From Myxococcales bacterium (GTDB lineage: Bacteria; Myxococcota_A; Polyangia; Polyangiales; Polyangiaceae): a stretch of 64,000 bases of DNA. Position 1 is the first letter of the stretch; each line of letters opens with the position of its first letter. Under the pieces are notes generated by a model. The model had not been told where the DNA came from, searched no databases, and was given only the letters and a program-made list of their open reading frames with translations. Below, one piece after another: positions 28,461 to 37,299 of the stretch. Made by a program: the position numbers and the translations under genes. The DNA is taken from the NCBI GenBank assembly GCA_016703425.1, contig JADJCA010000012.1:1-64000 (forward strand). Reading direction: 5' to 3'.

Positions 28461-29750
28461 CTACGCGAAAAATCGCGCCATGACGCGGCCCATTCGTTCG
28501 GCGTCTCGCGCGCCCGCCATTTCGCGAATGGAATGCATGCTCAGCATCGGGTTGCCGACGTCAACGGTCTTCATCCCGAGCAGTGCTGAGGTGATGGGGC
28601 CGATGGTGCTGCCGCAGGGTAGATCGGTGCGGTGGGCGTAGTGCTGCACCGGCACGTCCTCCTTCTTGCACAGGTCCGCGAACATCGCCGCGGTCTCCGC
28701 AGAGGTGGCGTAGCGCTGCTGCGCGTTCACCTTGATGACGGGGCCGCCGTTGAGCACCGGCTTGTGGCGCGCCTCGTGGCGGTCCGGGTAGTTGGGGTGC
28801 ACCGCGTGGGCCATGTCGGCCGAGACGCAGGTCGACGCGGATAGCGCGCGCAGCGTCGCCGCGCGATCGAGCCCCATGGCGAGGGCGATGCGTTCGAGCA
28901 AGCGCGGGAGGAATCCCGAGTGCGCACCGGTCGCGCTCTCGCTGCCGACCTCCTCGTGGTCGAAGAGCGCCACAATCGGGACAACGTCGCCGCCCTCGGC
29001 GCGTGGCGCCGCGGCTACCAGCGCCGTCGTCGCCGCGTGACACATGGCGAGGTTGTCGAGGCGCGCCGAGAAGATGAACTCGCTTCGCGCGCCCGCCAAG
29101 ACCGGGGGCGTCACGTCGTAGAGCATGAGGTCGAGCTGTGCCACGCGATCGGCATCGACCGAGAGCTCTCGCGCCACGAGCGCCGTCAGGCCTTCGGCGC
29201 CCTCCGCGAGGCCGAGCACCGGCGCCAAGTGTTCTTGACGGTTGAGCGCGAGGCCCTTGTCGTTGACGTCGCGATCGAGGTGGATGGCGAGCTGTGGAAC
29301 GCGGAGCAGCGGTCGGTCGATGCGGAAGAGGCGGGGCTCGACGCGATCGGCGTCGCCGCTCTTGAGGAAGACACGGCCGGCGAGCGAGAGGTCGCGGTCG
29401 AGCCAAGTCGAGAGCAGGACGCCGCCGTAAACTTCGACACCGAGCTGCGCGTAACCTTCCTTCGTGTATTCGGGCTTCGGCTTCAGACGAAGGTTCGGGC
29501 TGTCGGTGTGGGCGCCCACCATTCGAAAGGCCGCGAGCTTGCGCGTCGCGGGCACCACAAACGCCAGGATCGTGCTGCCGCCGTGGACCACGTGGTAGCG
29601 ACCCGCCGGCAACGCGCCCCAATCGTCGGCTTCGTGGAGCGGCTGAAAGCCCGCCGCCAGGAGGCGCTTCGCGACCGCGAAGGTGGCGTGGTAGGGCGTC
29701 GGTGACTCGCCCAGAAACGCGAGGAGGTCCGAGAGGACGGCGTCGGTCAT
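28461..29750 (-). CDS. apeB: M18 family aminopeptidase
   Basis: Zinc exopeptidase of the aspartyl/aminopeptidase I family, 429 residues from the ATG at 29750. Metal-site motifs are GAHTDSPNLRLKP (the first His), FDHEEVGSES (Glu pair and Asp), and the C-terminal segment ending MLSMHSIRE, which carries the last metal His. DMAHAVHPNYPDRHE is the conserved M18 loop. Probably cytoplasmic, cleaving N-terminal residues from peptides. The start is 115 bp from the divergent MaoC gene. Confidence 0.93.
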   Translation of the reverse strand: MTDAVLSDLLAFLGESPTPYHATFAVAKRLLAAGFQPLHEADDWGALPAGRYHVVHGGSTILAFVVPATRKLAAFRMVGAHTDSPNLRLKPKPEYTKEGYAQLGVEVYGGVLLSTWLDRDLSLAGRVFLKSGDADRVEPRLFRIDRPLLRVPQLAIHLDRDVNDKGLALNRQEHLAPVLGLAEGAEGLTALVARELSVDADRVAQLDLMLYDVTPPVLAGARSEFIFSARLDNLAMCHAATTALVAAAPRAEGGDVVPIVALFDHEEVGSESATGAHSGFLPRLLERIALAMGLDRAATLRALSASTCVSADMAHAVHPNYPDRHEARHKPVLNGGPVIKVNAQQRYATSAETAAMFADLCKKEDVPVQHYAHRTDLPCGSTIGPITSALLGMKTVDVGNPMLSMHSIREMAGARDAERMGRVMARFFA

Positions 29751-29830
29751 GGGCCCCGAGTCTACCGATCTCGCCCGCGTGCGGACAGCGCGTCTTGGCG
29801 CATAACGCGATGGGGCGCGCGAGCGCTCGC

Positions 29831-29836
29831 TATACT
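29831..29836 (+). promoter_or_regulatory. Likely -10 element of the maoC-LOG operon
   Basis: TATACT lies 28 bp before the ATG at 29865, in a region otherwise G+C-rich. I find no matching -35 at the usual spacing, so the promoter may need an activator. Confidence 0.35.
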
Positions 29837-29864
29837 GTCTCCGCCGCGCACGCGGCCCGGACCC

Positions 29865-30746
29865 ATGGCCAAGCTCATCGACCCCGACCGCGCCTTGGGG
29901 CACCGCTTTCTTCCCGTCGCCGTGCCCTATTCGGAGCGAGACGTCGCGCTCTACGCCCTGGCGACGGGCGCCGCCGAAGATCCGTCGGAGGAAGGCGCCC
30001 TTCGTCGCGTCTACGAGGCGCACGAGCACGGCCAAGAGGTGCTCCCAGGATTTGTGGCTGTTCACGCCCTCAACGCTCTCCTCGACCGCCTCGTCCGCGA
30101 GGGAAGCGCCCCCGGGCTCGACTATCCGCTCGCGCGCGTCCTCCACGCCGAGCAGCGCACCGAGCACCTCGCCCCGGTCGCTCCCCGCGGCGTGCTCTCG
30201 CACGGCGGCTCCGTGTCGGCGATCTTCGACAAGGGGCGTCACGCCATCGTCGTGATGACGGTCGAGTCGCGCGACGAACGAGGCGTGCTCGTGGCACGGC
30301 ACGAGATCGCTTCGCTCGTGCGCGGCGGTGGCGGTTTTGGGGGCCCGCGCGGCGACGAGCTCCTCGACCCGTTCCCGGAGGATCGCGAACCCGAGGTGAT
30401 CGTCGAGCAAGCGACCCACAAGAATCAGGCGGCTCTCTTTCGCCTCCTCGGCGATGCCAATCCGATCCACATCGATCGCGCCGCCGTGCGCGCCTTCGGA
30501 TTGCCGCGCCCGATCTTGCACGGGATGTGCACGCTCGGCTTCGCGCTCCGTCACGTGGCCGATGCGGTGTCCGCGGGGGCGCGCCTGGCGAGCGCCGCGG
30601 TGCGCTTTGCGGACGTCGTGTTTCCCGGTGAAACCCTCGTCACGCAGATCGCGCGCATCGAAGACCGACGCGTGGCCTTTCGCGTACGCGCCAAGGAGCG
30701 AAATCGGGTCGTCTTGTCCCACGGTGATGTGAGGTTCGAAGAATGA
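29865..30746 (+). CDS. MaoC-like (R)-specific enoyl-CoA hydratase, hydratase-2 type
   Basis: Double-hotdog protein of 293 residues. The C-terminal half carries the hydratase-2 signature GDANPIHID followed by FGLPRPILHGM (about residues 197-219), with the catalytic Asp-His pair. The N-terminal half (about 1-150) is the second hotdog, as in peroxisomal MFE-2 hydratases. It hydrates 2-enoyl-CoA in the R configuration; roles in PHA supply or fatty-acid breakdown are possible. Its stop overlaps the next gene's ATG by 4 nt (ATGA at 30743-30746). Confidence 0.9.
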   Translation: MAKLIDPDRALGHRFLPVAVPYSERDVALYALATGAAEDPSEEGALRRVYEAHEHGQEVLPGFVAVHALNALLDRLVREGSAPGLDYPLARVLHAEQRTEHLAPVAPRGVLSHGGSVSAIFDKGRHAIVVMTVESRDERGVLVARHEIASLVRGGGGFGGPRGDELLDPFPEDREPEVIVEQATHKNQAALFRLLGDANPIHIDRAAVRAFGLPRPILHGMCTLGFALRHVADAVSAGARLASAAVRFADVVFPGETLVTQIARIEDRRVAFRVRAKERNRVVLSHGDVRFEE

Positions 30747-31327
30747 TGCTTCGTCGTGTGTGCGTGTATTGCGGCTCGAGCCCCGGCGTGCGGCCTGCCT
30801 ATCGAGAGGCGGCGCGCGCCTTCGGCGCCCTCTTGGGCGAGCGCGGCATCGGACTCGTGTACGGCGGCGGTCGCGTTGGCCTCATGGGCGCCGTGGCCGA
30901 CGGCGCGATGGCGGCGGGCGGCGAAGCCATCGGCGTCATCCCCGACTTCCTTAAGCAGCGCGAGGTGGATCATCAGGGCCTGACGGAGCTGCACGTCGTC
31001 TCCACGATGCACGAGCGGAAGGCGAAGATGGCCGAGCTCTCGGATGCGTTCGTCGCGTTGCCCGGCGGCGTGGGGACGCTCGAAGAGCTCTTCGAGGTCT
31101 GGACGTGGACGCTGCTCGGCGCGCAGGCGAAGCCGGTGGGCCTCCTCGACGTCGACGGCTTCTACGGTCCGCTCCTCGCGGCCGTGAACCACGCCGTCAC
31201 CGAGGGCTTCATTCAGCCGGCCCACCGCGACATCGCCGTGGTCTCCAGCGACGCGAAGACGCTCTTGGAGCGCCTCGCGACTTGGTCGGAGCCGCAGGCG
31301 CGCTGGATGAAGCCGTCGGAGGTGTAG
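30743..31327 (+). CDS. LOG family protein (cytokinin-riboside-phosphate phosphoribohydrolase type)
   Basis: The 194-residue Rossmann protein has the family motif PGGVGTLEE (residues 107-115), the nucleotide-binding GGGRVGLMG, and MHERK. Such enzymes remove ribose-5-phosphate from N6-modified AMP, or from AMP itself. Older annotations call them lysine decarboxylases, which is not supported. Translationally coupled to the MaoC gene by a 4-nt overlap. Confidence 0.9.
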   Translation: MMLRRVCVYCGSSPGVRPAYREAARAFGALLGERGIGLVYGGGRVGLMGAVADGAMAAGGEAIGVIPDFLKQREVDHQGLTELHVVSTMHERKAKMAELSDAFVALPGGVGTLEELFEVWTWTLLGAQAKPVGLLDVDGFYGPLLAAVNHAVTEGFIQPAHRDIAVVSSDAKTLLERLATWSEPQARWMKPSEV

Positions 31328-31353
31328 GTCTCGCAGGCGGTCTAGGCGCTACC

Positions 31354-32379
31354 ATGGATCCCGTGACGGTCGGCCCGAACGCACGAGAATCGCGCGCTGC
31401 GCTCATCGTGGGAGCCGGGACGGCTGGACTTCTCCACGCCCTCACGCTCAAGGCGCACGGCGTGCGCATCGCGGTGATCTTCGACCCCGACGGCGACAAG
31501 GCCCGGTCGCTCGCCGGGCTGGTCGGCGGCATGGCTGTCGATGCGCCCACGGCGAAGGACGCCGAGGTCGCGTCGATCGTCGTGATCGGAAGCCCGCCGC
31601 GTGTGCATGCGGCCCAGTGCGCCGAGCTGTCGCGGCCGGATCGCATTCTCGTCGTCGAGAAGCCTATCGCGACGACCGTCGCGGAGCTCGACGGCCTCGC
31701 CGTACTCCCGAACGCCTTCGCCGTCCTGCAGTGGCGCGTCGGCCGCGGCCTCGTCGCCGTTCGCCGCGCCGTCGCCGCGGGGCTCCTGGGGCCCGTGCCC
31801 TCCGTCGCCGTCGACTGTGCGCTCCAGCGGGATGCGCTCTACTTCGCCAAGGAGGGGCGTGACTCACTCTCGCGCTGGGGCGCAGGACCGCTCTTGTCGA
31901 TCGGCATTCATGCTGTTGACGCCGCGCTCCACGCGCTCGGCGCCGTGGCGGCACGCCGGGTTGTGGCGACCATGGCGCGGCGGCCGGGCTCGCACCTCGA
32001 GCGCGCAGTGGCTCTCGCGGTGGAGACCGACCGAGGAGCCATCGTGTCGCTTCGCTTCACGGTAGAGGCGGCGCGCGACGAGGTCCGCTTCGCCTTCGCC
32101 GGTGGCGGCGTGACACTCACCTTGGCGGGCAGCGAGCAGGACCCGACCGGCGCCGATCTAAGCATCGAGTCCACCGACGCCGCCTTGGCGCAAAAGCTCG
32201 CCGAGCTCGAGCGCGTCGCACCCGGCGGGCGAAGCGCGCCCCTGCTCGTTCCGCTCTATGCGGCCATTCTAAAGCCGTCGGCGAGCCTCGAGGCGCCGAC
32301 ACTGTCGTCAGCACAGCTCGCACATCGAGTGATGTTCGAGGCCTACGCGGCGGACGAACACCGCACTCCGTCAACCTGA
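31354..32379 (+). CDS. Gfo/Idh/MocA family oxidoreductase
   Basis: The start at the ATG at 31354 gives 341 residues. IVGAGTAGLLHALTL (about 16-30) is the NAD(P)-binding loop, and VVEKPIATTVAEL holds the EKP motif. The middle portion with LSIGIHAVDAALHALG matches the family's catalytic H..D segment (IHxxD). The substrate is unknown; sugars or inositol derivatives are typical. It lies 26 bp after the LOG gene and may belong to the same transcript. Confidence 0.88.
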   Translation: MDPVTVGPNARESRAALIVGAGTAGLLHALTLKAHGVRIAVIFDPDGDKARSLAGLVGGMAVDAPTAKDAEVASIVVIGSPPRVHAAQCAELSRPDRILVVEKPIATTVAELDGLAVLPNAFAVLQWRVGRGLVAVRRAVAAGLLGPVPSVAVDCALQRDALYFAKEGRDSLSRWGAGPLLSIGIHAVDAALHALGAVAARRVVATMARRPGSHLERAVALAVETDRGAIVSLRFTVEAARDEVRFAFAGGGVTLTLAGSEQDPTGADLSIESTDAALAQKLAELERVAPGGRSAPLLVPLYAAILKPSASLEAPTLSSAQLAHRVMFEAYAADEHRTPST

Positions 32380-32418
32380 GGCCCCGCCGGGGACGCGTAG
32401 GCGCTCCTCCGACGGCGA

Positions 32419-33261
32419 TCAGTCGAGCAAGGGCAGGACCTCCGAGAGCTCTCGGACGATGTGGCCGCCCGCGGCGAGGGTGGCGGCGCGCTCGTAGGCG
32501 AGCGTGTTCGGTCGCTCCACGAGCACCACCTTGGCGCCCAGCGCGGCCGGCAGCGCGAGGTCGAGCTCGAAGATGTCACCCACGACGAGCGTCGACTCAG
32601 GGGTCGTCTCCGACTCTTGCCAGATGCGCCGCAGCGCCTCGTAGTACTTGCCGCGTCGTACGTAGATGGCCCGCGGCAGGCTCGCGACGGAGAGCGTCTC
32701 CGGCAACGCGTCAAAGCGCGCGTCACTGGGCTCCGGCGCTACGACCCAGAATTTCTTCGCCTCACCACGGGTTCCGAGCCGCTCGCGGTGTGGCAGGGCG
32801 AGGCCGTCGAGCTTCTTGGCGACGGCGTCGGTCTTCGAGTTGGTGACCACGAAGGTGGGGACCCCGCCCTCGAGCAGCGAAGCGAGCACCGTCCGCGCGT
32901 CGTGTTTGAAGGCCGTCTGCGTCTTGGTGTAAGCGAGGCCGTAGAGCGCTTGCGTGATCTCGGTCCGGTGCGCGGGGCTCTTGAGGATGCCCGCGTGGTC
33001 GAGCACAGCTTGCACGGTCGCCGTGCAGACGAGGTACGGATCGGCCGTTGCCGGGGCCACGATCTTGCCGTCGTAGACCCAGCCGAATTTCTCTGGAGAC
33101 TCCTCGATGAGGCGCCTCGCGACTGACCACTCGGTGGACACGTCGCGGCCGAGCAAGTCCGACACGCTGTCGATGAAGGCCGGTTCGAAGGGGCGAGCCT
33201 CGGTTTCGATGTCGGTGAAGGTTCCGTCGAAGTCAACGACGACGCAGCGCACAGCGGGCAT
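32419..33261 (-). CDS. HAD superfamily hydrolase
   Basis: The 280-residue protein begins MPAVRCVVVDFDGTFTDIE, with the nucleophile Asp in DFDGT (about residues 10-14), motif II in VVTNSKT and motif IV in VGDIFELDL. The cap is alpha-helical and inserted early, a C1-type arrangement. Phosphatase or dehalogenase activity cannot be told apart. It starts 4 nt after the receiver-like gene stops, so the two are co-transcribed. Confidence 0.87.
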   Translation of the reverse strand: MPAVRCVVVDFDGTFTDIETEARPFEPAFIDSVSDLLGRDVSTEWSVARRLIEESPEKFGWVYDGKIVAPATADPYLVCTATVQAVLDHAGILKSPAHRTEITQALYGLAYTKTQTAFKHDARTVLASLLEGGVPTFVVTNSKTDAVAKKLDGLALPHRERLGTRGEAKKFWVVAPEPSDARFDALPETLSVASLPRAIYVRRGKYYEALRRIWQESETTPESTLVVGDIFELDLALPAALGAKVVLVERPNTLAYERAATLAAGGHIVRELSEVLPLLD

Positions 33262-33265
33262 GGTC

Positions 33266-33625
33266 TTACTGGTTCTCCGTGCCTTGTGCGCGCTCCGCAG
33301 CGCGGCGCCGCTCGAGGCGTTCGATGAGGGCCTTCTTGATGCGGAAGTAGGCGATGGGGCTCGTGCTCTCACCGGCCATGCGGATGACGTCGGCGCCGAC
33401 GCCAGCGGACACCTCCACGAGGTCCGCAAGGTCTTCCTTGGGGATGACGCTGGCCGCGACGACGACGAACGGCTTCGTCACCGCGATGCGTTCACGGGCC
33501 GCCGCCGCGTGGGCCACGGAGAGAGCCAAGACGCCAGGGAAGTCTTTGCGGAAGGCGTCGAGAAACGCTCGATCCATCGCGACGAAGAGGATCGTGGGGA
33601 TGAGTTCCGACGACGGCGAAGACAC
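33266..33625 (-). CDS. Degenerate receiver-like protein
   Basis: The 119-residue protein has a CheY-like alternation of beta and alpha segments: ILFVAMDRAF, VLALSVAHAAAARE, PFVVVAASVIPK, then a C-terminal helix. The acidic pocket is degenerate (the usual DD is MD), and the phospho-accepting Asp position is Ala in VVVAASVIP. So it may be a pseudo-receiver for protein-protein signalling. It precedes the HAD gene by 4 nt in one transcript. Confidence 0.6.
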   Translation of the reverse strand: MSSPSSELIPTILFVAMDRAFLDAFRKDFPGVLALSVAHAAAARERIAVTKPFVVVAASVIPKEDLADLVEVSAGVGADVIRMAGESTSPIAYFRIKKALIERLERRRAAERAQGTENQ

Positions 33626-33661
33626 AGAGCACCAGCTTAGCGGTTTCCTCCGCTCTCGGAG

Positions 33662-34615
33662 CTACTTGGTGAAGACGCCCGCTTGCACCACCACCAAGGC
33701 CTTGAGGTCCACGATGTCGGCGCCGGCCTTCGCCTGCGCGGCGCCCTCCGTCGCGAGCGTGATCGCGCCCGTATTTCCCATAAGGTTCATGACCGCGGCC
33801 GGGACCGTGCCCGAGGTGCCACCATCGAAGGTGCACGTGACTGCGACGATCTTCTGTCCGCTCTCCGCCGAGAGGTAGGCCCAGACGTGGTCGGTGGTGC
33901 CGGTCCACTTGATCTCAAGCGGGCCCTTGGGCAACGTCGTCATCATCAGCGCGCTGAACTGCGGGGCGACGATCTGGATGGCTTGGCCCACGTCTACGGT
34001 GCCTTCGAACGCGGGGACGTCGCCGCCCGATGCCTTGATGGTGAACGCCGCGCCCGGTGGCATCAGCGGACCGGCCGTCGAGCTGGCTTCGGCGGTGATG
34101 TAGCGCTTCTCCGCGTTGGGGCTCAAGGTGACCGGCTGTCCCGATTGCCCTTTTGCCAGGACGGAGATGGTGCCAGCGCTCTTTGGTGTTCCCGTCGGCG
34201 CGACGTCGCCGGCGACCTTGTTGCAGACCTTCACCTCGCAGGTGCCTTGCGTCTGGGTCGAGCAGTCCGAACCCGGCTCGGAAGCGAAGCCCTCGCCGAA
34301 GCCAGCGGAGACTTGGCCCTTGTAGGTCGGCGAGCCGTTCGCGCTCGAGGTCGACTGAAGCAGCGTCACGTGGCCGATGACCTTCGCGCCGCCGGAGCCG
34401 TTTCCGCCGGTGGGTGAGCCGGGGCCGTTCGCGCTGCTCCCGTTGCCGCCGCTCGCGGCGGAGCCTCCGTCGGCGGACGTCGTGGGACCGCCGCCGGCGC
34501 CGCACGCCAAGAGTCCGGACGCGACGAAGAGGAGAGCGCCGTACGGCGCGAGACCGCGGCTGCGGGCGTGGGCGAGGACGTGACCGAGGACGTGACCGAG
34601 GTGCGAGGGGCGCAT
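33662..34615 (-). CDS. Hypothetical lipoprotein
   Basis: The start was set at the ATG at 34615. The signal peptide has a long n-region, with a repeated GHVLGHVL from an imperfect nucleotide repeat, and a lipobox SGLLAC (C38). A Ser/Gly/Asn linker reaches about residue 80, and a beta-rich domain follows with no family I can name. 317 residues. The gene is 36 bp from the receiver-like gene and the same strand. Confidence 0.72.
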   Translation of the reverse strand: MRPSHLGHVLGHVLAHARSRGLAPYGALLFVASGLLACGAGGGPTTSADGGSAASGGNGSSANGPGSPTGGNGSGGAKVIGHVTLLQSTSSANGSPTYKGQVSAGFGEGFASEPGSDCSTQTQGTCEVKVCNKVAGDVAPTGTPKSAGTISVLAKGQSGQPVTLSPNAEKRYITAEASSTAGPLMPPGAAFTIKASGGDVPAFEGTVDVGQAIQIVAPQFSALMMTTLPKGPLEIKWTGTTDHVWAYLSAESGQKIVAVTCTFDGGTSGTVPAAVMNLMGNTGAITLATEGAAQAKAGADIVDLKALVVVQAGVFTK

Positions 34616-34756
34616 GGCCCCGTTGGGGTAGAAGCTTTTGCGGTGGCGTCGACGCCTTTCGAACGTCTCACGCGCCGGCGCCCCGTGTCTCATGGCGGAG
34701 TCACAAACCGTCGCGCGTTCGCGCCCACGCCCGGTAACCGCCCCGCAGACGCGCCC

Positions 34757-35275
34757 CTACTGCTCGCAGGATGCGCCGATGCCGTCTTCCACGCACGAGA
34801 ACGATGGCTCCGTGGAGCAGGGCGCTGCTGGGCAGTTGGCCGCGCACTTGGCGCTCTTGAAGGCGGCGACAGCGCTCTGAAAGGCCTTCACCGCCGGCGT
34901 GCCTTTCTGAACCTTGCTCAACGTCGCCTTGCAGCACACGTCGTCCACGAGCTGGTCGCACTGTTCGACGCTGCTCGCGATGCACTCGATGGCTTGAGGT
35001 CTCGTGGCCTCCACTTGCGCCAGGAGGACCTCGCAGCTCGTGCCCGGCGCGTCGATGCGGGCGTCGAGCGCCGCGTCTCTTTGACCCGTCGCGCCGTCCC
35101 GGGCGCCGGTGGCGTCGCCGCTCGTGGCTGCATCGGACCCCGTCGCTGCGTCTGCGCTCGCGCCGCTCGTGCCGAACACGTCGTTGGCCGTAGTGCCGCC
35201 GCAAGCGCCGGCTGCCGCCCCGCCGGCGTAGATCACGACACCGACGCAACCGATTCGAACGAGCCGCGGAAGCAT
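34757..35275 (-). CDS. Small Cys-rich lipoprotein
   Basis: 172 residues. A signal peptide with lipobox AAGAC (C25) is followed by an Ala/Asp/Thr/Gly linker to about residue 75 and then a helical Cys-rich C-terminal domain with about nine Cys (CEVLLAQVEAT...CIASSVEQCDQL...CC...CAANCPAAPC). No family recognised. Sits 26 bp after the RCC1 gene, on the same strand. Confidence 0.75.
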   Translation of the reverse strand: MLPRLVRIGCVGVVIYAGGAAAGACGGTTANDVFGTSGASADAATGSDAATSGDATGARDGATGQRDAALDARIDAPGTSCEVLLAQVEATRPQAIECIASSVEQCDQLVDDVCCKATLSKVQKGTPAVKAFQSAVAAFKSAKCAANCPAAPCSTEPSFSCVEDGIGASCEQ

Positions 35276-35301
35276 CCCGAGAGGTTAGCGTCTTCTGCGT
35301 T

Positions 35302-37044
35302 TCAGGGAAGCGCGGTGACCGTAACGGGCGACGACGAGCTCGTCAGGGTCCCTGCGCCTAGCTGCCCGGAGAGTCCGTAGCCCCAACACTTCGCGCCCGC
35401 TCCCGTCGTCCGGACGCAGGTGTGGTTGCTCCCGGCAGAGACCTGAAGCACCGACGAAACGGAGCCGACGGCCACCGGAACGTTCGACGACGTCGTGAGG
35501 CCGTTGCCGAGCTGGCCGTAGTAGTTGTAGCCCCAACATTTGGCGGCGCCGCCGACGACGGCGCAGCTGTGATAGTCGCTCGCCGAGATCGACGTCGCGC
35601 CCGAGAGGCCTTGCACGTCGACGGGTGCATAGGCCGTCGTCGTGGAGTTGTTGCCGAGCTGTCCGTAGGAGTTGTAGCCCCAGCACTTGACCGCGCCGCC
35701 GGCGACGATCGCGCAGGTATGGTTCGCACCCGCGCTGATGGCCTGGGCTCCCGTCAGGCCCTGCACGGCGACGGGGACGCTCGAAGGCGTCGTGCCACCG
35801 GTGCCCAGGGCCCCGTAGCTGTTTGAGCCCCAACATTTTACGGACCCGCCGGCGACGATGGCGCACGTATGGCTCCCGCCGGCCGCGATGGCCATCGCGC
35901 CCGTAAGCCCCTGGACGTCGACGGGCGCGTAGGCCGTCGTGGACGAGTTGTTTCCGAGCTGACCGTAGGAGTTGTACCCCCAGCACTTGACCGCGCCGCC
36001 GGCGACGATCGCGCAGGCGTGACTCGAGCCGACGGCGATGGCCTGCGCGCCGGTGAGGCCGCTTACGGCGACGGGCGTCTTGGCCGTGGAGGTGCTCGAG
36101 CCGTTGCCCATGCCGCCGTAGTAGTTGTAGCCCCAACACTGGACCGTGCCGCCGGCGACGATGGCGCACGTGAAGCTGCCGCCGGCGTCGAGCGCGAGCG
36201 CTGACGAGATGCCCGTGACTAGGGCCGGTGTGCTCGAGTCGGTGGTGCCGCCGTTGCCGAGTTGCCCGTAGCCGTTCTCGCCCCAACACTTGATGGTGCC
36301 GCTCGGGGTGAGGCTGCATGAATGGCTCGAAGCAACGGCCGTGAGTGACGCCGAGCCGGAGACCTGGAAGACCTCGCAGTTGCCGGGCGTGGTCCAGCCG
36401 CATTGGCTGTCGCAGGTGCGGTACCGACCTTCGTTCTGGCCGCCGCACGAGGCGCCGAGCAAGAACTCTTTGCTGCCGGGCGCGCACGCCGGCTCTCCGC
36501 CGGGCGTGGGCTCGACGCACGAGAGGCCCGCGACGTAATGACAGTCGAGCTTGCAGATGCGCGCGCGCTTGCCGCAGTTGCCGCAGTCTTCGTCGGGGTA
36601 GGTGGCGCTCGGATCGCAGGCGTCGACGGCCGTCAATTCGCCGAGGCACGCGCCCCAGGCGCCCCACACCTTTCCGGTTCCGTTCTCGTCGTCGAGGCAC
36701 GCGCGCGTCTGCGTCCCGCACTTGCCGCAGGGCGCTGGCTGCAACTTGTTCGTGTTGCACGGGCTACCTTCGGGCTCGAACTGGGGCCCGCTGTCGGCTT
36801 TGCCGCCGTCTTTCGCGGTGCCGCCGTCTTTCTTTCCCGCGTCCTTGCCCGCGTCTTTCGCCTTTGCGTCGCCGGTGGCGGCGTCGGTGACGATCGACGT
36901 GCGCGGGTCCTCGCCTTCGAGACCGCCGTCCAAGAGGCCGAAGGAATGGGGCGTGGAGGAGCAGGCGGGGGCCGCGTAGGCCACGGCGCCGAGGAACAAG
37001 AGGGACAAAGTCGCGCGGCGGAGCTTGGATGGCGTGAATTGCAT
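35302..37044 (-). CDS. RCC1-repeat lipoprotein (seven-unit propeller)
   Basis: 580 residues. The signal peptide ends in the lipobox AAPAC (about C28). A Lys/Asp/Gly linker is followed by a Cys-rich stalk (about 90-230, e.g. PCGKCGTQTRACLDDENGTG) and seven RCC1 units of about 48 residues. Each carries the core CAIVAGGxVKCWGYNxYGQLGNG. Seven units make one full beta-propeller, probably for protein binding on the cell surface. Units 3 and 5 are nearly identical (both end TTAYAPVDVQGL), pointing to recent internal duplication. Divergent from the sensor kinase across 255 bp. Confidence 0.88.
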   Translation of the reverse strand: MQFTPSKLRRATLSLLFLGAVAYAAPACSSTPHSFGLLDGGLEGEDPRTSIVTDAATGDAKAKDAGKDAGKKDGGTAKDGGKADSGPQFEPEGSPCNTNKLQPAPCGKCGTQTRACLDDENGTGKVWGAWGACLGELTAVDACDPSATYPDEDCGNCGKRARICKLDCHYVAGLSCVEPTPGGEPACAPGSKEFLLGASCGGQNEGRYRTCDSQCGWTTPGNCEVFQVSGSASLTAVASSHSCSLTPSGTIKCWGENGYGQLGNGGTTDSSTPALVTGISSALALDAGGSFTCAIVAGGTVQCWGYNYYGGMGNGSSTSTAKTPVAVSGLTGAQAIAVGSSHACAIVAGGAVKCWGYNSYGQLGNNSSTTAYAPVDVQGLTGAMAIAAGGSHTCAIVAGGSVKCWGSNSYGALGTGGTTPSSVPVAVQGLTGAQAISAGANHTCAIVAGGAVKCWGYNSYGQLGNNSTTTAYAPVDVQGLSGATSISASDYHSCAVVGGAAKCWGYNYYGQLGNGLTTSSNVPVAVGSVSSVLQVSAGSNHTCVRTTGAGAKCWGYGLSGQLGAGTLTSSSSPVTVTALP

Positions 37045-37299
37045 GAAGGGCGTGCCTCAACTAGCGCGAGCATCGACGAAGGAAAGGGGACAAAGATTCA
37101 CCCCGACCCACGTTGGAGCCTCTGACCCGAGATGGGTCGCATCCTCCTACGGTGCTCTCGGATATTTCTTCCGCCGAAGCGCGCGGCACTCAGCAATACG
37201 AAAAGCGGTGCTAGGCTAAAAGTCGCGCTTCTGTTGGCTTGCCGCTGCCTTTCCGGCCGGTCGGCTCGGTAAAGCGATTGGGTTGGGGACGGGAGGGAT

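Noticed and set aside
29751..30722. Upstream extension of the M18 aminopeptidase open frame
   Set aside because: It is antisense to the MaoC gene; the real start is the ATG at 29750, which begins the family N-terminus.
30743..31327. Lysine decarboxylase reading of the LOG gene
   Set aside because: PGGVGTLEE marks a phosphoribohydrolase; there is no PLP-binding lysine motif.
34577..34606. Direct repeat GAGGACGTGACC
   Set aside because: It encodes a repeated GHVL in a signal-peptide n-region; too short for a mobile element or operator claim.
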